Source of the DNA: Eucalyptus grandis | Lineage: Eukaryota > Streptophyta > Magnoliopsida > Myrtales > Myrtaceae | Length of the DNA: 64,000 nucleotides | Assembly: GCF_016545825.1 (NCBI RefSeq) | Contig: NC_052613.1 | Span: 33,120,844-33,184,843, forward strand | Direction of reading: 5' to 3' | Shown here: in pieces, positions 22,280 through 34,828 of the stretch | Layout of the letters: each line of letters begins with the position of its first letter | Numbering within the stretch: the first letter of the stretch is position 1 | The notes under the pieces: generated by a model | What the model was told of the DNA's origin: nothing | Databases searched by the model: none | The model's input: the letters and a program-made list of their open reading frames with translations, nothing else | Position numbers and translations under genes: made by a program

Positions 22280-24500
22280 TGGTGGAAGTAATATTAAGAC
22301 ACATGTTTTTGTTTCATAACTTTTTCGAAATCATAGGCAAATTTTTACGTTGACTTTTTATTGATTTCTATAATTTTGATAATACTTTTAGAATTTGTAA
22401 AATACATACTAATCAGATTATTTATTGAAAGAATATTGAAGATATAATAATACTGAAACCCTTTCAAAAAATCATTCAAAAGCTTACAGTATTTCTGACT
22501 TCAAAATTTATCCTCACAGATTATAAAGTGATAGAATTCTCGTCATAAGCAATAAAGTGATAGGAAATCTGTGAAGTTGTAAAATTTCACCCATTTACGT
22601 ATCGTATCGAATACTTTGCAAAGATCCATTCATCACTAATATCATAATCATATCATACTATCAATTTTTCCAATTAATGTTGTGTTTATCATATAAAATT
22701 TTGACAAGCTCCATAGATAATAATTAAACCATATGTAATAAAAAAATGAATTGGCAAGAATACCCCCACTGTAGAATCCAAAGAAACTTTGTTAGTTGTC
22801 TTTGTAATTGGATCGGGTGGCCGCGCAAATCAAAGTGAAAATGTGCTTTCCTTGCCCCACTAAATGAATAATCGATACTTCTTGTCAGAGTCAAGGTGTG
22901 GATGGTAGAAATTATTATCTCCTTTGCTTGGCAACTTTTACAAGGTGTTCATAGTGGAAACCACTTTTTCTCTTCCCCCAAAGGATAAATCAATCCCTTC
23001 CTCAAGATTGGGAAGTATACCCTCCCCAAAGACTTCAAGGATAATTGATCTTTTGCTAAAATACGTGTTAATCAACACTTAAGTCTTTGACCAAAAAAGA
23101 ATCGATTCTCATGTTAAAGTCAAGTTGTCCATACTGGAAATTAACTTTTGCATGATGCTATCCTTTAAAGTCAAGATGTTGAATAGTTATGCTGCACTTA
23201 AGTCTTTGGTCAAAAAGAAATCGATTCTCATGTTAAAAGTCAAGTTGTTCATATTGGAAATTAACTTTTGCATGATTTTATCCTTTAGAGTCAAGATGTT
23301 GAATAGTTATGCTACACTTAAGTCTTTGGTAGAAAAAGAATCGATTCTCATGTTAAAGTCAAGTTGTTCATACTGGAAATTAACTTTTGCATGATGCTAT
23401 CTTTTAGAGTCAATATGTTGAATAGTTATGCTTTGAAGATGATGGATTGATTGAGAATTTTTGCTAAAAGTGTGCCGTGTTTGAAATTCTATGGAAATAT
23501 CTTGGAAGAAACTTGGACGACCTCGGATGCTTGATGCGTGTGTCACCGGCTGGTCCGTGACACATCCGCCTTTTAATAAGTTGATGAAAAATAGCAATGT
23601 CGGATTTGACTCTTAGTCACTGTGAGAAGGAAGAGCTAAGCAATTTGTAGGAACATTTGGCCTTGATTCATGTTAGCATGAAGTCATTCATAATAGGATA
23701 ATTATGAACAAAAATCTTAAAACCTATAATACTCGTGTCAATTCAATTATCAAATTCAATTATAAACCTTTCAATTTAATAATTTTGTCCTAAATCTTTT
23801 GAACATTTACAAATTTAGTCATTTTAGTCTATTTTGGTCAGAAATCGTTGATGTGATAGTCCGGTTAGTGCTTGTCATCCTACGCGACACTGTAAGCACT
23901 AGTGTGAATAAATTTTATTTTTCTTAAATTTGTTTATTTTTTTAATAGGTGGAATGAATAATGGAGTTGTGTGGGTGCTTCTTGTCCAATCTCTTATTTT
24001 TCTTCACACTTAGCTTCACATAAATTCGCACTCCGTCGAATCTCCACTTCGTGCACTTTGTGAGCGAGGTAAGGAACCACGGAGCGACCCGTTGCTCTTC
24101 ACGCAATTTCTTTTTATTTAGGTTTTTGGCACATGGCTATGTGGATTTAATAGATTTTGATCAAAATTTTAATTTTTCTTTTGTTAAAACGGTTTGTCCC
24201 TTTTAAATTTCTCTCACATGTTAACTTTACAAATCCTACCTAGATAAATGTCATTAAATTTGTCCCTTATTTCGTATATGTGATAAAGAAAATTGATTTC
24301 TCACTAAAAAAATTAGGAGATGTGTCTATGTCCATGCTCATCCCTTGTGGCACTACTTATCAAGATAACTTGAGGTTATAGACAATTCACTATGATCCAG
24401 ATAATATTACCTAGAGATTAACTATACTTGCTGAAACCTCTTGTTCATGGAGAAGATAAGCATTTTATTCTTTTAGTTAAACAAGTTTTTAACTGTTATT
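22280..24500. repeat. Block G, copy 1 of a ~2-kb duplicated pair
   Basis: Colinear with 26260-28100: 'aatactgaaacccctt', 'caataaagtgatagg', 'ccccactgtagaatccaaaga', 'cgcaaatcaaagtgaaaat', 'ttgattgagaatttttgctaaa', 'gagcgaggtaag' and 'ttgctcttcacgcaattt'. No intact gene is seen. Short frames recur in both copies (for example around 23397-23597 and 27029-27310 on minus, sharing a VTDQPVTHASS motif) but lack recognisable domains. Confidence 0.75.
23077..23432. repeat. Three tandem copies of a ~120-bp unit
   Basis: Units start at 23077, 23196 and 23316, each beginning 'acttaagtcttt' and containing 'gaatcgattctcatgtta' and 'ggaaattaacttttgcatga'. Only one copy exists in the paralogous position near 26950-27065. 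Diverged single copies occur near 16860, 29750 and 42220. The repeat gives an open frame on plus without recognisable function. Confidence 0.88.
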
Positions 24501-24909
24501 GGATATGTATCGATCTATATTAGAAAATCGAGGGTGATGCCTTGATTTAGAAATGGATGACAAAATATGTGAACAGGATAATCAAGCCGAAATTTGGGCT
24601 ATAATTCCAGCATTTGTTTTAACATCAGTTACGACAAGAGATTGGGCAATAGGTGAAGTCTTGATGAGTTAGGCCTCGTAGATAACATAGTAATATATAC
24701 CAGCATCAAGTTAGGATAACATGGACATCATCCACATTTATTTGTGCATGCGTGTTATGTTCATAATTTGTAATCCACGGACCAAAGATATGGTATGAGA
24801 AAGTTTCCTTCAATTAAGGGTGGGAAAATTATAACCCATTGCATAAAATATGACAAATTTTATTTTTTACTCTTTTATTATTGATTGAGGAACTTTTTTT
24901 AGCATGTGT

Positions 24910-25390
24910 TTGTATAGGTTTCTCTCTCTCTCTCCCTGCCTCCCTCCCTGCTCCCTCCATATGTTTGAACCGTTAATTTTTTTGTGGATCCTCTCGCATG
25001 GGCAACGGAGGAAGCGGATATAGAGTAACGATATCCAACTTTCCATTTGCATAATCTATATATACACTTGCACTTTCTCTTTGAATAAACCATGTGAAAT
25101 TTTAATAAATTAAGCGCATGGTCATCCATAAAAAATGGATAGATATATGAATCAAAGATGACCATAATTAAAGATTTCCACGTACCCATCTTTCAAGAAA
25201 AACTAATGACTTTTAGTTCACCATTCCGGCTGCAATTTTTTGAATATGGTACAGGAGGTTAAATAGGAGTGAGGGCTAGAGTGCAATTCCACCGGTTCAA
25301 CCGATTGGACCTTTATAACAATCGTTTGAATATAAAGAATGAAGTAAGAAAAATAAACAATATATGTAATGATAATTTTGAAAATTCTAT
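24910..25390. repeat. Dispersed block B, copy 3
   Basis: Matches the other two B copies: CT-rich start, 'ggatcctctcgcatg', 'cacttgcactt', 'agatatatgaatcaaag' and 'caattccaccggttcaacc'. It lies between the two G copies. Confidence 0.6.
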
Positions 25391-25428
25391 GTGTGAATTC
25401 ACATGTTGGTGTTCTGCAATGAGTAAAA

Positions 25429-25431
<3 letters not shown>

Positions 25432-25466
<35 letters not shown>
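25432..25466. repeat. (AT)n microsatellite
   Basis: A pure AT dinucleotide run of about 17 units. Confidence 0.95.
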
Positions 25467-25468
<2 letters not shown>

Positions 25469-25968
25469 CAATTGTAATAGGCTGAATTGTCTAAATGAAA
25501 GTGAGCAGAGACTTCTAATTTCTCAAATTTACATATTAATTTAAGTCAAAAATTATGCTACCAATAGAAAGACCAAAAATTAGTTTTCAGATAAGTCGTT
25601 GAAATTTCACTTTAAACAAAGAAGAAGAAAAAGATGCCAACATTTGTTCTAATCAAATCTTACTTGGTTGGGTTGAACCTAAATCCAAACCAATATATTG
25701 CACATATATCGATGACCAATGTCTCATTCTACATATAATATCATCCAATAAAAAACAAGTGAGAGAAAAAGCATGGTGAAGTGATTGGACTAGATGTCAT
25801 TGGATCATTATCAAAGACAATCTAATCATCATCTGATCGCTAAAACTCCTTTCATTATTTAAGGATATGTCATTTAGATTCGAAATTTGGGTTTACTTCG
25901 ACTTTGAATCAAAATTGCATCATCAAATAGAAGATTGATGTCATCTAATTTATGAACTCCTCTTAACT

Positions 25969-25970
<2 letters not shown>

Positions 25971-26001
<31 letters not shown>
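25971..26001. repeat. (CT)n microsatellite
   Basis: An uninterrupted CT run of about 15 units in otherwise unremarkable intergenic DNA (25470-26260), where I see no gene. Confidence 0.95.
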
Positions 26002-26005
<4 letters not shown>

Positions 26006-26259
26006 GCTAGTAGAAATCTCATTTCTCAATGAGAGAAGTCTGAAATATGGTAATAACCCATACGTTGTAATCTAGTATAGACCTTAATAAATGCATCCCA
26101 ATTATATCTTCAAATCATGAAAGGCAGGCAAAAGAGTTAAAGTGAATGAATAGTTTTAAAAAATGCTCTAGAGTACTCAGGATGATAAGACGATTGGTTG
26201 CTAAATCTCTCTATATGGATCTCTCGTGATTGGTGTGTGTGCTTATGTCAGGACGAGTG

Positions 26260-28100
26260 AAGCAGAGATTTGTATAATTTTTAATATTTTTAATTTGTAA
26301 AATAAGTGTTAATAAGATCATTTATTGTGAAAAAATTAAAGATATAATACTGAAACCCCTTCAAAAACTCATTCAGAAGCTAACTATATTTCTTACTTCA
26401 AAATTTATTCCCATCGGTTATAAAGTGATGGGGGATTCTCTTCATCAACAATAAAGTGATAGGAAATATTGTATCGTATATTGTGCAAAGATCAATTCAT
26501 TGCTAACATGATGATCATATGATTTTATCAATTTTTCCAATTGATGTTATGTTTATCATACAACATTTTTGACAAGCTCCGTTTACAATAATTAAACCGT
26601 GTGTAATAAACTAAAAATGAATTGGCAGGAATACCCCCCACTGTAGAATCCAAAGATACATTGTTAGTTGTCATTGTAAATGGATCAGCTGGCCACGCAA
26701 ATCAAAGTGAAAATGGGCTCTCCCTGCCCCACTAAATGAAATAATCAATACTTTATGTCAGAGTCAAGGTGTTGATAGTGGAAATTATCATCTCCTTTAC
26801 TTGGCAACTTTTGCAAGGTGCTCGTAGTGGAAACCATTTTTTCTTTTGCCCCAAAGGATAAATCATTCCCTTCTCTAGATTGGTGGGAATACCCTGCCCC
26901 AAAGACTTCTAGGATATTTGGTCTTTTGCCAAAAGATGTGTGAATCAACGCTTAAGTCTTCCATCAAAAAAATTGTTTCTCATGTTAAAGTCAAGTTGTT
27001 CATATTGGAAATTAACTTTTGCATGTTGCTATCCTTTAGAGTCAAGATGCTGAATAATTACGCTTTGAAAATAATGGATTGATTGAGAATTTTTGCTAAA
27101 GCAATGCCGTGTTTGAAATTTTGTGGAAATATCTTGGAAGAAGCTTGGATGACCTCTAACGCTTGAGGCGTGTGTCACGGGCTGATCTGTGACACGTCTT
27201 TTAATAAGTTGATGGAAAAGATCAATGTTAGATTCTACTCTTAACCACTGTGAAAGGAAAGAGTTAGGCAATTCATAAAGCGTGAGGTTTACATTTGGCC
27301 TTGAGTTCATAATAATAAAATTACCAACAAAAATCCTAAATTTATAATATTTTTGTTAACTTAGTTATAAATATTTTAATTTGATTAGTTTGTCCGAAAT
27401 CTTTTAACTATGTGCAAAATTAGTCATTTCGGCCAAAAATAGCTAACGTGATGGTCTAGTTAATACTGATTGTCCTACACGGCAAGGCCAATGTTGATGT
27501 AAATAACTTTTGCAATTTTTATTTTTTTTATTTTTTTTCTTTTTTAATGGGTGGAATGAATACTAGAGTTGGGTGGGTGCATCTTGTCCAATTTTTTTCA
27601 ATTTTCTTCGCACTTAACTACACATAAATTTGCACTTTGTTGAATCTCCACTCCATCTACTTTGCGAGCGAGGTAAGAACCTCAGAGCGATCCGTTGCTC
27701 TTCACGCAATTTGTTTTTATTTATTTTTTTGGCACATGGTTAGATAATTTTAATAGATTTTGATCAAAATTTTAATTTGTCTTTTGATGGTCTCTTTTAA
27801 TTATCTTGCAAATGCAACTTTACAAATCCTACTTGGATAAATATCATTAAATTTGCCCTAGATTTTGTACATGTGATAAGAAATTGATTTCTCACTAAAA
27901 GATTAGGAGACACGTCTGTAACCATGCTCATTTCTTATTTTGTGATAAACAACATAAGTGCAGCGAGGTACTGCTTATCGAGATAACTTGAGTTTATAGA
28001 CAATTTGCTATGATTTGGATGATATTACCTAGAGCTCAATGATGCTTACTATAATCTCTTGCTCACGAAGAAGATAAGCATTTCATCTTCTTCTTCTTCT
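26260..28100. repeat. Block G, copy 2
   Basis: Partner of 22280-24500 with the same order of motifs. It has one 120-bp unit in place of three and several small deletions. Confidence 0.75.
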
Positions 28101-28189
28101 TTTTTAAAGTTAAACGAGTTGGCAAAGATGGTTGGCGAAGCTTCGTGATGCTCATCCTAGAAAAACAAGTTGGCAAAGATGGTCGCCAT

Positions 28190-28480
28190 AAATTTTTTTT
28201 TTTTTTTTGAGTGCCATATAACTTTTTAATTGACCATTTGAGTGTTATGACTTTTTAAAAACTTTCACCACAAGTGCTATGTGACGTCAAATTTTCGGTA
28301 CTTAAGTGAACATTTTAAAAAAAATTTTACACTAAAGTAATCAATTGAAAGATATGACCTCAAGTGAACATTTTTTTTTTTTTTTATAAGTTATGAACAC
28401 TTTAGTGTTTGGAAAAAAGTTATGACATTGAAGTGAGTGTCGTACGAAAGTTATAGTACGTATGGTATCCTTATCCCTCG
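28190..28480. repeat. AT-rich imperfect inverted repeat
   Basis: The left part ('gagtgccatataact..gagtgttatgactttttaaa') resembles the reverse complement of the right part ('aaaaaagttatgac..gagtgtcgtacg'), with poly-T tracts inside. It may be a degraded fold-back element. No target duplication was identified. Confidence 0.35.
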
Positions 28481-28729
28481 TAACCCATTTATGGTGTCGG
28501 AGCTAGCTTTGTCAATGTCAAACTAAGATTAAAATTCTACATATAATAATACATTAGTGCTACGAGGAAGGATTCACCAACCTCATGGCCAAAGTGAAAA
28601 AGAGGAACGATTGGAGGGAAAAAGATTATGAATCGGAAACCTACAACAGAAAGCATTGATTTGACGATTTTAGAAGATACTGAGAAGCAACCACCGATGC
28701 ACTTCATATTTGAATCTACAAGATTAGGG

Positions 28730-30100
28730 TTAGGGTGGGCGATCAGAGGGGCGAGAGATAAGTGAGAGACTGGACGCTGGGGTTGTAATCGGGGTTGAAA
28801 GATTCGTCGATGGCTTCCCCGCCCTTGTCTAGGCAAGGCTTGCATTCGATGTCGATGGGGATCACCAACACCACTCATGTTATAGCTATAAGTGAGATTG
28901 TGATTGTGGCCATTATTTTTCTTCAGTTTTTCTTTTGCTGAGTGCTAAGAGAGGTGGTGAGGCCGAGCAAGACAAGACTAGAGACCCTTTCTCAAGCCAC
29001 ATTGCCAACGGTGCTTTCTTATCATAAAGTGTCGTTCGTAGTTGCCATGCAAGCTCATTTGGACGTAAAAAACGACGGTGGCCATTGTGCCCCTTAATTA
29101 AGAGGACCTGCTTGTTTTAGCACATTTGAAAGGTGGGAACATTTGTGTCCCTCCAGGGTATATACATGCTATTTTTTTTGACGTTAATATAATATTTTAC
29201 AGCCTCTGAGGGAATCTTTCTTGGCCTAAATAAAAGAAAATGAAAATCCTGACTTTTCTTTATCAAATTTCCTTTTATTGGGATACCGGAATTTTTAAAG
29301 TCGATTAACCCACATGACATGCAATCGCTGAATTAATGTACATAAGGAATTATCAAATACTTTTTGAAAGCGTTTTTGTGTGAACAGAAATAGGAAAGTT
29401 CATGTTCATGTTTCCAAAAAGTTCAATATATCCATGACATAATCTATAAGGGATTGAATGTGGAGAAAATCTTCATTCCTTTCTCAAAACACTTTGAAAG
29501 TATTGCAATAGCAATACTTGTTAGCTTGGAGAAACATTTCATCAAGAAAGAGAGTTACAAAGCATAACCAAGTTAAAGAATCACAATATCTTTGCAATGG
29601 AAACTTGTAGGGGGGGAAGCAAACTTCCAAACCAATTAATGCTATGGCCAACCTTCAGTGATCGAAGAAACATGGTCTTAAATTGGTCTTTTGCTAATAG
29701 ACATTTTCAAATAATTGGTCTTGTTGCTCAAAAACATTGTTAATCAACATTTAGGTCCTAGCCAAAAAAGAATCAATATTCATGTTAGAGTCAAGGTGTT
29801 CATACTAGATATCAATTTTTAATCAATGTTATTCTTTAGAAGCCAAGTAATCATCTCCTTCACTGGCAACTTTCGGAAGCGGTTGAATAGTATGCTTCGA
29901 ATTATTTTTTTCAACTCAACCAAAAGGTATTGTCCTCTTATGACCTTGCTTTGTAGTAATTTTGGTGGGGTTTGGTCCCACAAACTAAGACAAGTTTTGA
30001 TTAACAAACAATAATTCACATGAACATACCATAAGGTTCCCCTTTTTTTTTTCTCCTTCTTTTTTCATAAGGTTCCCCTTTTCTCGCTTACAAATGTGTG
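28730..30100. repeat. Dispersed block A, copy 3
   Basis: Contains 'agggtgggcgatca' near 28735, 'gaggtggtgaggccgagcaag' near 28953, 'catttggacgtaaaa' near 29050, 'cctaaataaaagaaaatg' near 29224 and the ~120-bp unit motif near 29750, in the order seen in the other A copies. Confidence 0.6.
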
Positions 30101-30189
30101 GAAAGAGATTGATTTTGGCTCTTTTTTCGATTTTTTTCTTAAAAAATTGGCAAATTTTTATGACATGGCCCCCACATATTTCTAACTTA

Positions 30190-30590
30190 CATTGAATCAA
30201 TTTGGACGGGTCTAATGGAAGGATTTGATGTCACGCACCTCTTTTCCGTCAGAGAAAATAACACATTAGAGGTGATGTGATGACAAAGACCAAAGGTCCT
30301 CAATCGGTTTGGGTGCTCTTAAAAAAGAACACATTAGAGGTGATGTGATGACGAAGACCAATGGTCCTCAATCGGTTTGGGTGCTCTTAAATCCTTACCT
30401 AGCACGACGTTGGGATTTTCATTTAGTTCGATTAACCCTATGAATCGCTATCAGCTTATTAGAGTTAGCTAAAAATCAAGTGGGGTATGAGAATATACCC
30501 ACTTCCTATGCAACCAAATATCTAAGTTTAGGGGATTGATTACATTATTTATCTAATTCGTGCCCTTTTGGTACCTAAACTCGATCATTT
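30190..30590. repeat. Possible remnant of an LTR related to the 45-57 kb element
   Basis: The stretch has 'aatcggtttgggtg', 'ttcgattaaccc', 'gcaaccaaatat', 'ggggattgattacatt' and 'ttttggtaccta' in the same order as the corresponding LTR part at 45320-45450. It includes a direct repeat of about 65 bp (about 30260-30322 and 30328-30390). Identity is low and boundaries are unclear. Confidence 0.4.
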
Positions 30591-33300
30591 GTCAACCAAG
30601 GTGTCCATGCAATCTTTTTACCAATTATGAGTCCTAAAGTTATTGTTTGCTAAGTGTCCATGCAATGATTTTGTGTTTATGATGTTCCTAACATGAATCT
30701 GACCACTTAACTAAAAATGAATAACAGCAAAAAAAAATAAAAAAATGGTATAAGGGCAATCATAACAAACACATTAAAAATAATAATGAAGGATGAATAA
30801 AAAATATAGAGTAGTAAAATAACTCAATATAAGTTAGGTAAAAATATTACATGGCCTTGCTATTAAACCCCATGACAACAACCCCATGAGCTTAATTCAA
30901 ATTGAGTTCAATTTATTTCTAAATGATCAACCATCTAAGACTAAATCAAAGGTGTCCAATAAAACATTAAACCATGTGTACACTAACTAATTGAAACTAA
31001 ACTAATTCCAAGATAATTCTGATACCACATTCTAACATTTTCCCATTTTATTTTTATTTTCAAGATTTTTAATATTATTTTTTTTATTATTTTCGTTCCC
31101 TTCTCTTATTCTCGGTCCCTCCTGTGAATCAGATCTTCACTGAGATACTCCATGAATTTCAGCATTACCTCAATCAAAGCAATTGGCAACAAACATGCCC
31201 AATGATTAAGAAATCATCAACATACAAACACCGCATCACGGCTAATTAGAACAGCACTTAGATGGGGCTTCAAATGAATTCAGTCTACACCGAGAAAGGA
31301 ATGACCAACAAAGGAATAGTGATGACAGCCCATATCCAGCATTTTCAAGGCATAACAACATGGTTATCTGTTGAAAAATTATCACCAATTCACCATGACA
31401 GTCTCCTAGGTCATCATACTTGTTCATATGATAAAAATGACATCACAACGAATTGAAATTGAGCTACAATTAGATAAGTCAGCAAATCCAAGTTACATTC
31501 CAGCATGATCAAACGTACTATGGTCCTATTTCTTTCAAAATTGACATGTATTCTTAACACTCATCCATTGCCCACTCATTTTATGAAGCATATTCGACTA
31601 TCAGCTACATGAATAAACATCCGGGTTGTAAAACAGAACACAAAACACATAACCCGATTATGAGTTTATATCAAATTAAAACTTCGGTTTAATCCCTGGC
31701 TTCAATTAATCGAATGAGTTTCTCTATCCAAAAAAAATGCTAAGGTAAGAGATCATATTAATATAGCTTCATCACATGCCAGAGGGGTTTTGGTAGAAGG
31801 ACTGAAGAAAAGCAAATGTAGAGCAAAGCCTACTAAACTTGGTTCTACAAATCGCTAGACATCAATTCCCAATCAATGATTCCCCAAAGAACTGTGGCTA
31901 CTACAAACTTTTTCTTTTTGGGAATTAAAATATTCAGGACCTCAAGCTTTCCAAATACGATCACAAAAAAAAACCAACTCAGGATAGCAAAGGAAAACCA
32001 AAAACAGAGATAATAGGTAAAGCAGGATTCCCTTTTACTGAGTTGATCTTTCCTTACCAAATTTACATGAGTATACCCATACTCAAACCTTTCAAGCTGA
32101 AAGCAATGCGGATGCAGAAAGAGCAGGAGTTTCGCCAGTTGCTGCTGTACAACCTTGACTTTGTGCTCGCAGGGCCTTGAAACAGTGCAATAACAAAGAT
32201 GTGAATGGCAGACAGAAAAGAAGAAACACATGTAATGAAGACAACTAAATGCAGAGGAAAGGATAGAGAGTCCATAGTTAATGATTGTCGCCTTGTCAAG
32301 CACGGTCAGTGAGCTTCTATTTCGAGAGGCAAGCTCTCACTCGATCACTGGCCACACCTCATATGCAGCGATGACACGTCAGAGTGATATGGATAAGGAA
32401 AAATGAAATATAAAGAGAAATCTCGCATATAGCAACGATTCGAACACTGAATTCTGTTCATATAAAAGATGAGAAATCAAGACACAATTTCCAACATGAG
32501 AATCATAACACCAATTCAATAAAAAATGAGCGTCGTACTCCAACTAAATCAGTCACAATGAGGTCTCAATAAGCCAAGAATAAGTTGAGTTGATGTATTA
32601 CGACTTTCGGCTCAATAATTTAATTGAAACACATCCGGATCTGGTTCGACCATTTCATCAAACATGTGATACGCATTTCGATCAAGGAGTTTGTACGCGT
32701 ATATGAACCGACGATTCACTTTTAGATCATCAGAACAACATCGGAGCAAGCTTAAATCCATAATAGAACCTCAATCGTGGCCGATTTTCACACAAACAAT
32801 AACAATTTCACCTTGATGATGTGCGATTGCAGTCGCGAACTGCCGCTGAACTTACGAGAAGGACTCCTGGGCGTCACCGTTGATGATCGGACCTGGCAAA
32901 GGAGGATTCAGCGAGTGCAAGGCACTTCGAGATCTCCGAACGACAAACAGAGCAGAACAGGAGACGCGATCAGTGAAGCTCGGGAGCGGCTCCGATCGGC
33001 CGCGACTTCGGCATCTTTCTGTCAATACTTCGTTTCATCTCTCCGACCTGGCTGAGCTCAAAGCGACCAGAGGTGGAGGCGCCTCGGTCGACGGAGATTC
33101 GAATGTTTGCGGTGGGCCGAAGATTGGACTGGAGTCGACGTTGTAGGTTCAATCGAGGGTATCCAGAAGAGAATTCTCGTTCTTGGAGTCTCCATGCTTC
33201 AGTGAAGAAAGGTCCGAGAGGGAGCAGAAATCTCTGGTTCGCTCGACTTCCTCTCATCTCCTTTTGAGGGTTGTTTCTTGTCGCATCTTCATTTATATTG
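30591..33300. other. Unassigned region; possible decayed transcription unit on the minus strand
   Basis: The segment 32800-33260 is GC-richer, like a promoter/first-exon region. Near 32090-32180 a minus-strand stretch follows an acceptor-like CAAG and is open for about 28 codons to a stop. I cannot link these into a protein or name a family. The remainder (30591-32000) is AT-rich without signals. A non-coding RNA or degraded gene is possible but unproven. Confidence 0.25.
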
Positions 33301-34828
33301 TATTTCTACTGCAACATTGGGACTGTCCTAAATAATGATGATGACGTAAGTATTGTGGACTTTAAAAATTTGCTTAAATTGTTGATTTTGAGACGTGAGG
33401 GCATGCGGGTCAAGTGATTATCTTCATTTTGCGGAATGGATTTAAGGTTCTTGTATTATATTTTGATCTCGTATTTTTAAAGAAGTGTTGACAGAAGCTT
33501 TTCGTGCCAAAATATATCACATCAATAGATTTTGGTGTTGTAGCCAATGCACGGTCGTAGCAACAAGAGAGGACCATGAGGCGCTATTTAATGGCAATAT
33601 GTGGCAGCAATCCTCGGCGTTCTCAGGTGATATTTATCATCTCATCGTTTCTGTTCATTTGCTTCCAACTTATTTATTTATTTATTTATGAAATTTGTAT
33701 TAATAACATTATACTGCACATCTCGCTTTACATTGATTGTATTGAATTTTGGAGTTCTTTCTTGCGTAACACGCGGACATTTGACTAGTACAGAATTAAG
33801 TTGTACTTTAAGTACAAATTATTGTGACCTTCCCGAAAGTGATATTAGATATGTCCGAGGAAATTTGATGGATTACTAAACGAAGATTGGTTCCTCTCAG
33901 TAGATGGGGCCTATGCCTAGCATGTGCCCTTACAAGTCGTACTAATCGTAACTTAATTTTTCTAATTAATCATTCATTTAAGATTAGGTTGAAGAATCAC
34001 TACTAACCTATTGGAAGCCACTTAGAAACTTGGGTAAGATGCGAGAGCCTAGGAACCAAAGATTCACATGTCTTGGGACTTGAGTACACTACATTGATTT
34101 AATACCCTTTTGTTACCTTTCATAAAAAAATTTGCAAGTAGTATTTTCATTTTTTGTTTTCCTAAATCTTCTAATATGGGAAGATGATAATGCATATTGC
34201 TCGAGCAGTAAAAAATAAACAAGCAATCAATAATAAATATTAACCATAGTAATAAATAAAAGGTGCAGGAAAAATAAAGAACCCAAGCCGTATGGGTATC
34301 ATTTTATGAAACCATGTTATTAATGCTCATGACAGGACTCTTATGAGCTATAAATGGAAACTCAATATAAAATCTTCAAAATTAACCACCACTTAAAAAA
34401 AAAAAAAAAAAAAAAGAATCGGCGATTTTTGGACAGAGACGCCCCCGAGAGGATACCGGAAGAGCCGGTGGACGGTTCTGTGGTCCGAGGAGATCGGCGC
34501 GTCGAAGCGATCCAACCGTCCGTCTCCCGTCCCCGCCACCCAGAAAAATGATTGGATCACTCGGTCGTCGGTTTGTCACTGAAAGCTAAATAAAAAGGAA
34601 GAGCGAAGCAGGGCATGCCGAGGACCGGGACAGCCACCATCATCATCGAGGAGGATCAATGCTGTTATTATGCTGTGTTCAAAGTACCCCACAAATCATT
34701 TTGTAAATCCCTATCCTTTCTTAGTGGCAGGCTTTCCAAAAGCCCTAGGTAACAGCACAGAAAACAAAATCAATGAGATGCCGGGATAGAAAAATAACTC
34801 CATTCCTAGTCAGCCTCCTGTCCCATCG
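33301..34828. other. Intergenic DNA upstream of the kinase pseudogene
   Basis: Mostly AT-rich. A GC-rich island at 34410-34580 lies about 250 bp before the first recognisable kinase-gene exon and could be its former 5' leader. A short motif ('ggacatttgactagtacaga') near 33773 recurs near 43196. Confidence 0.35.
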
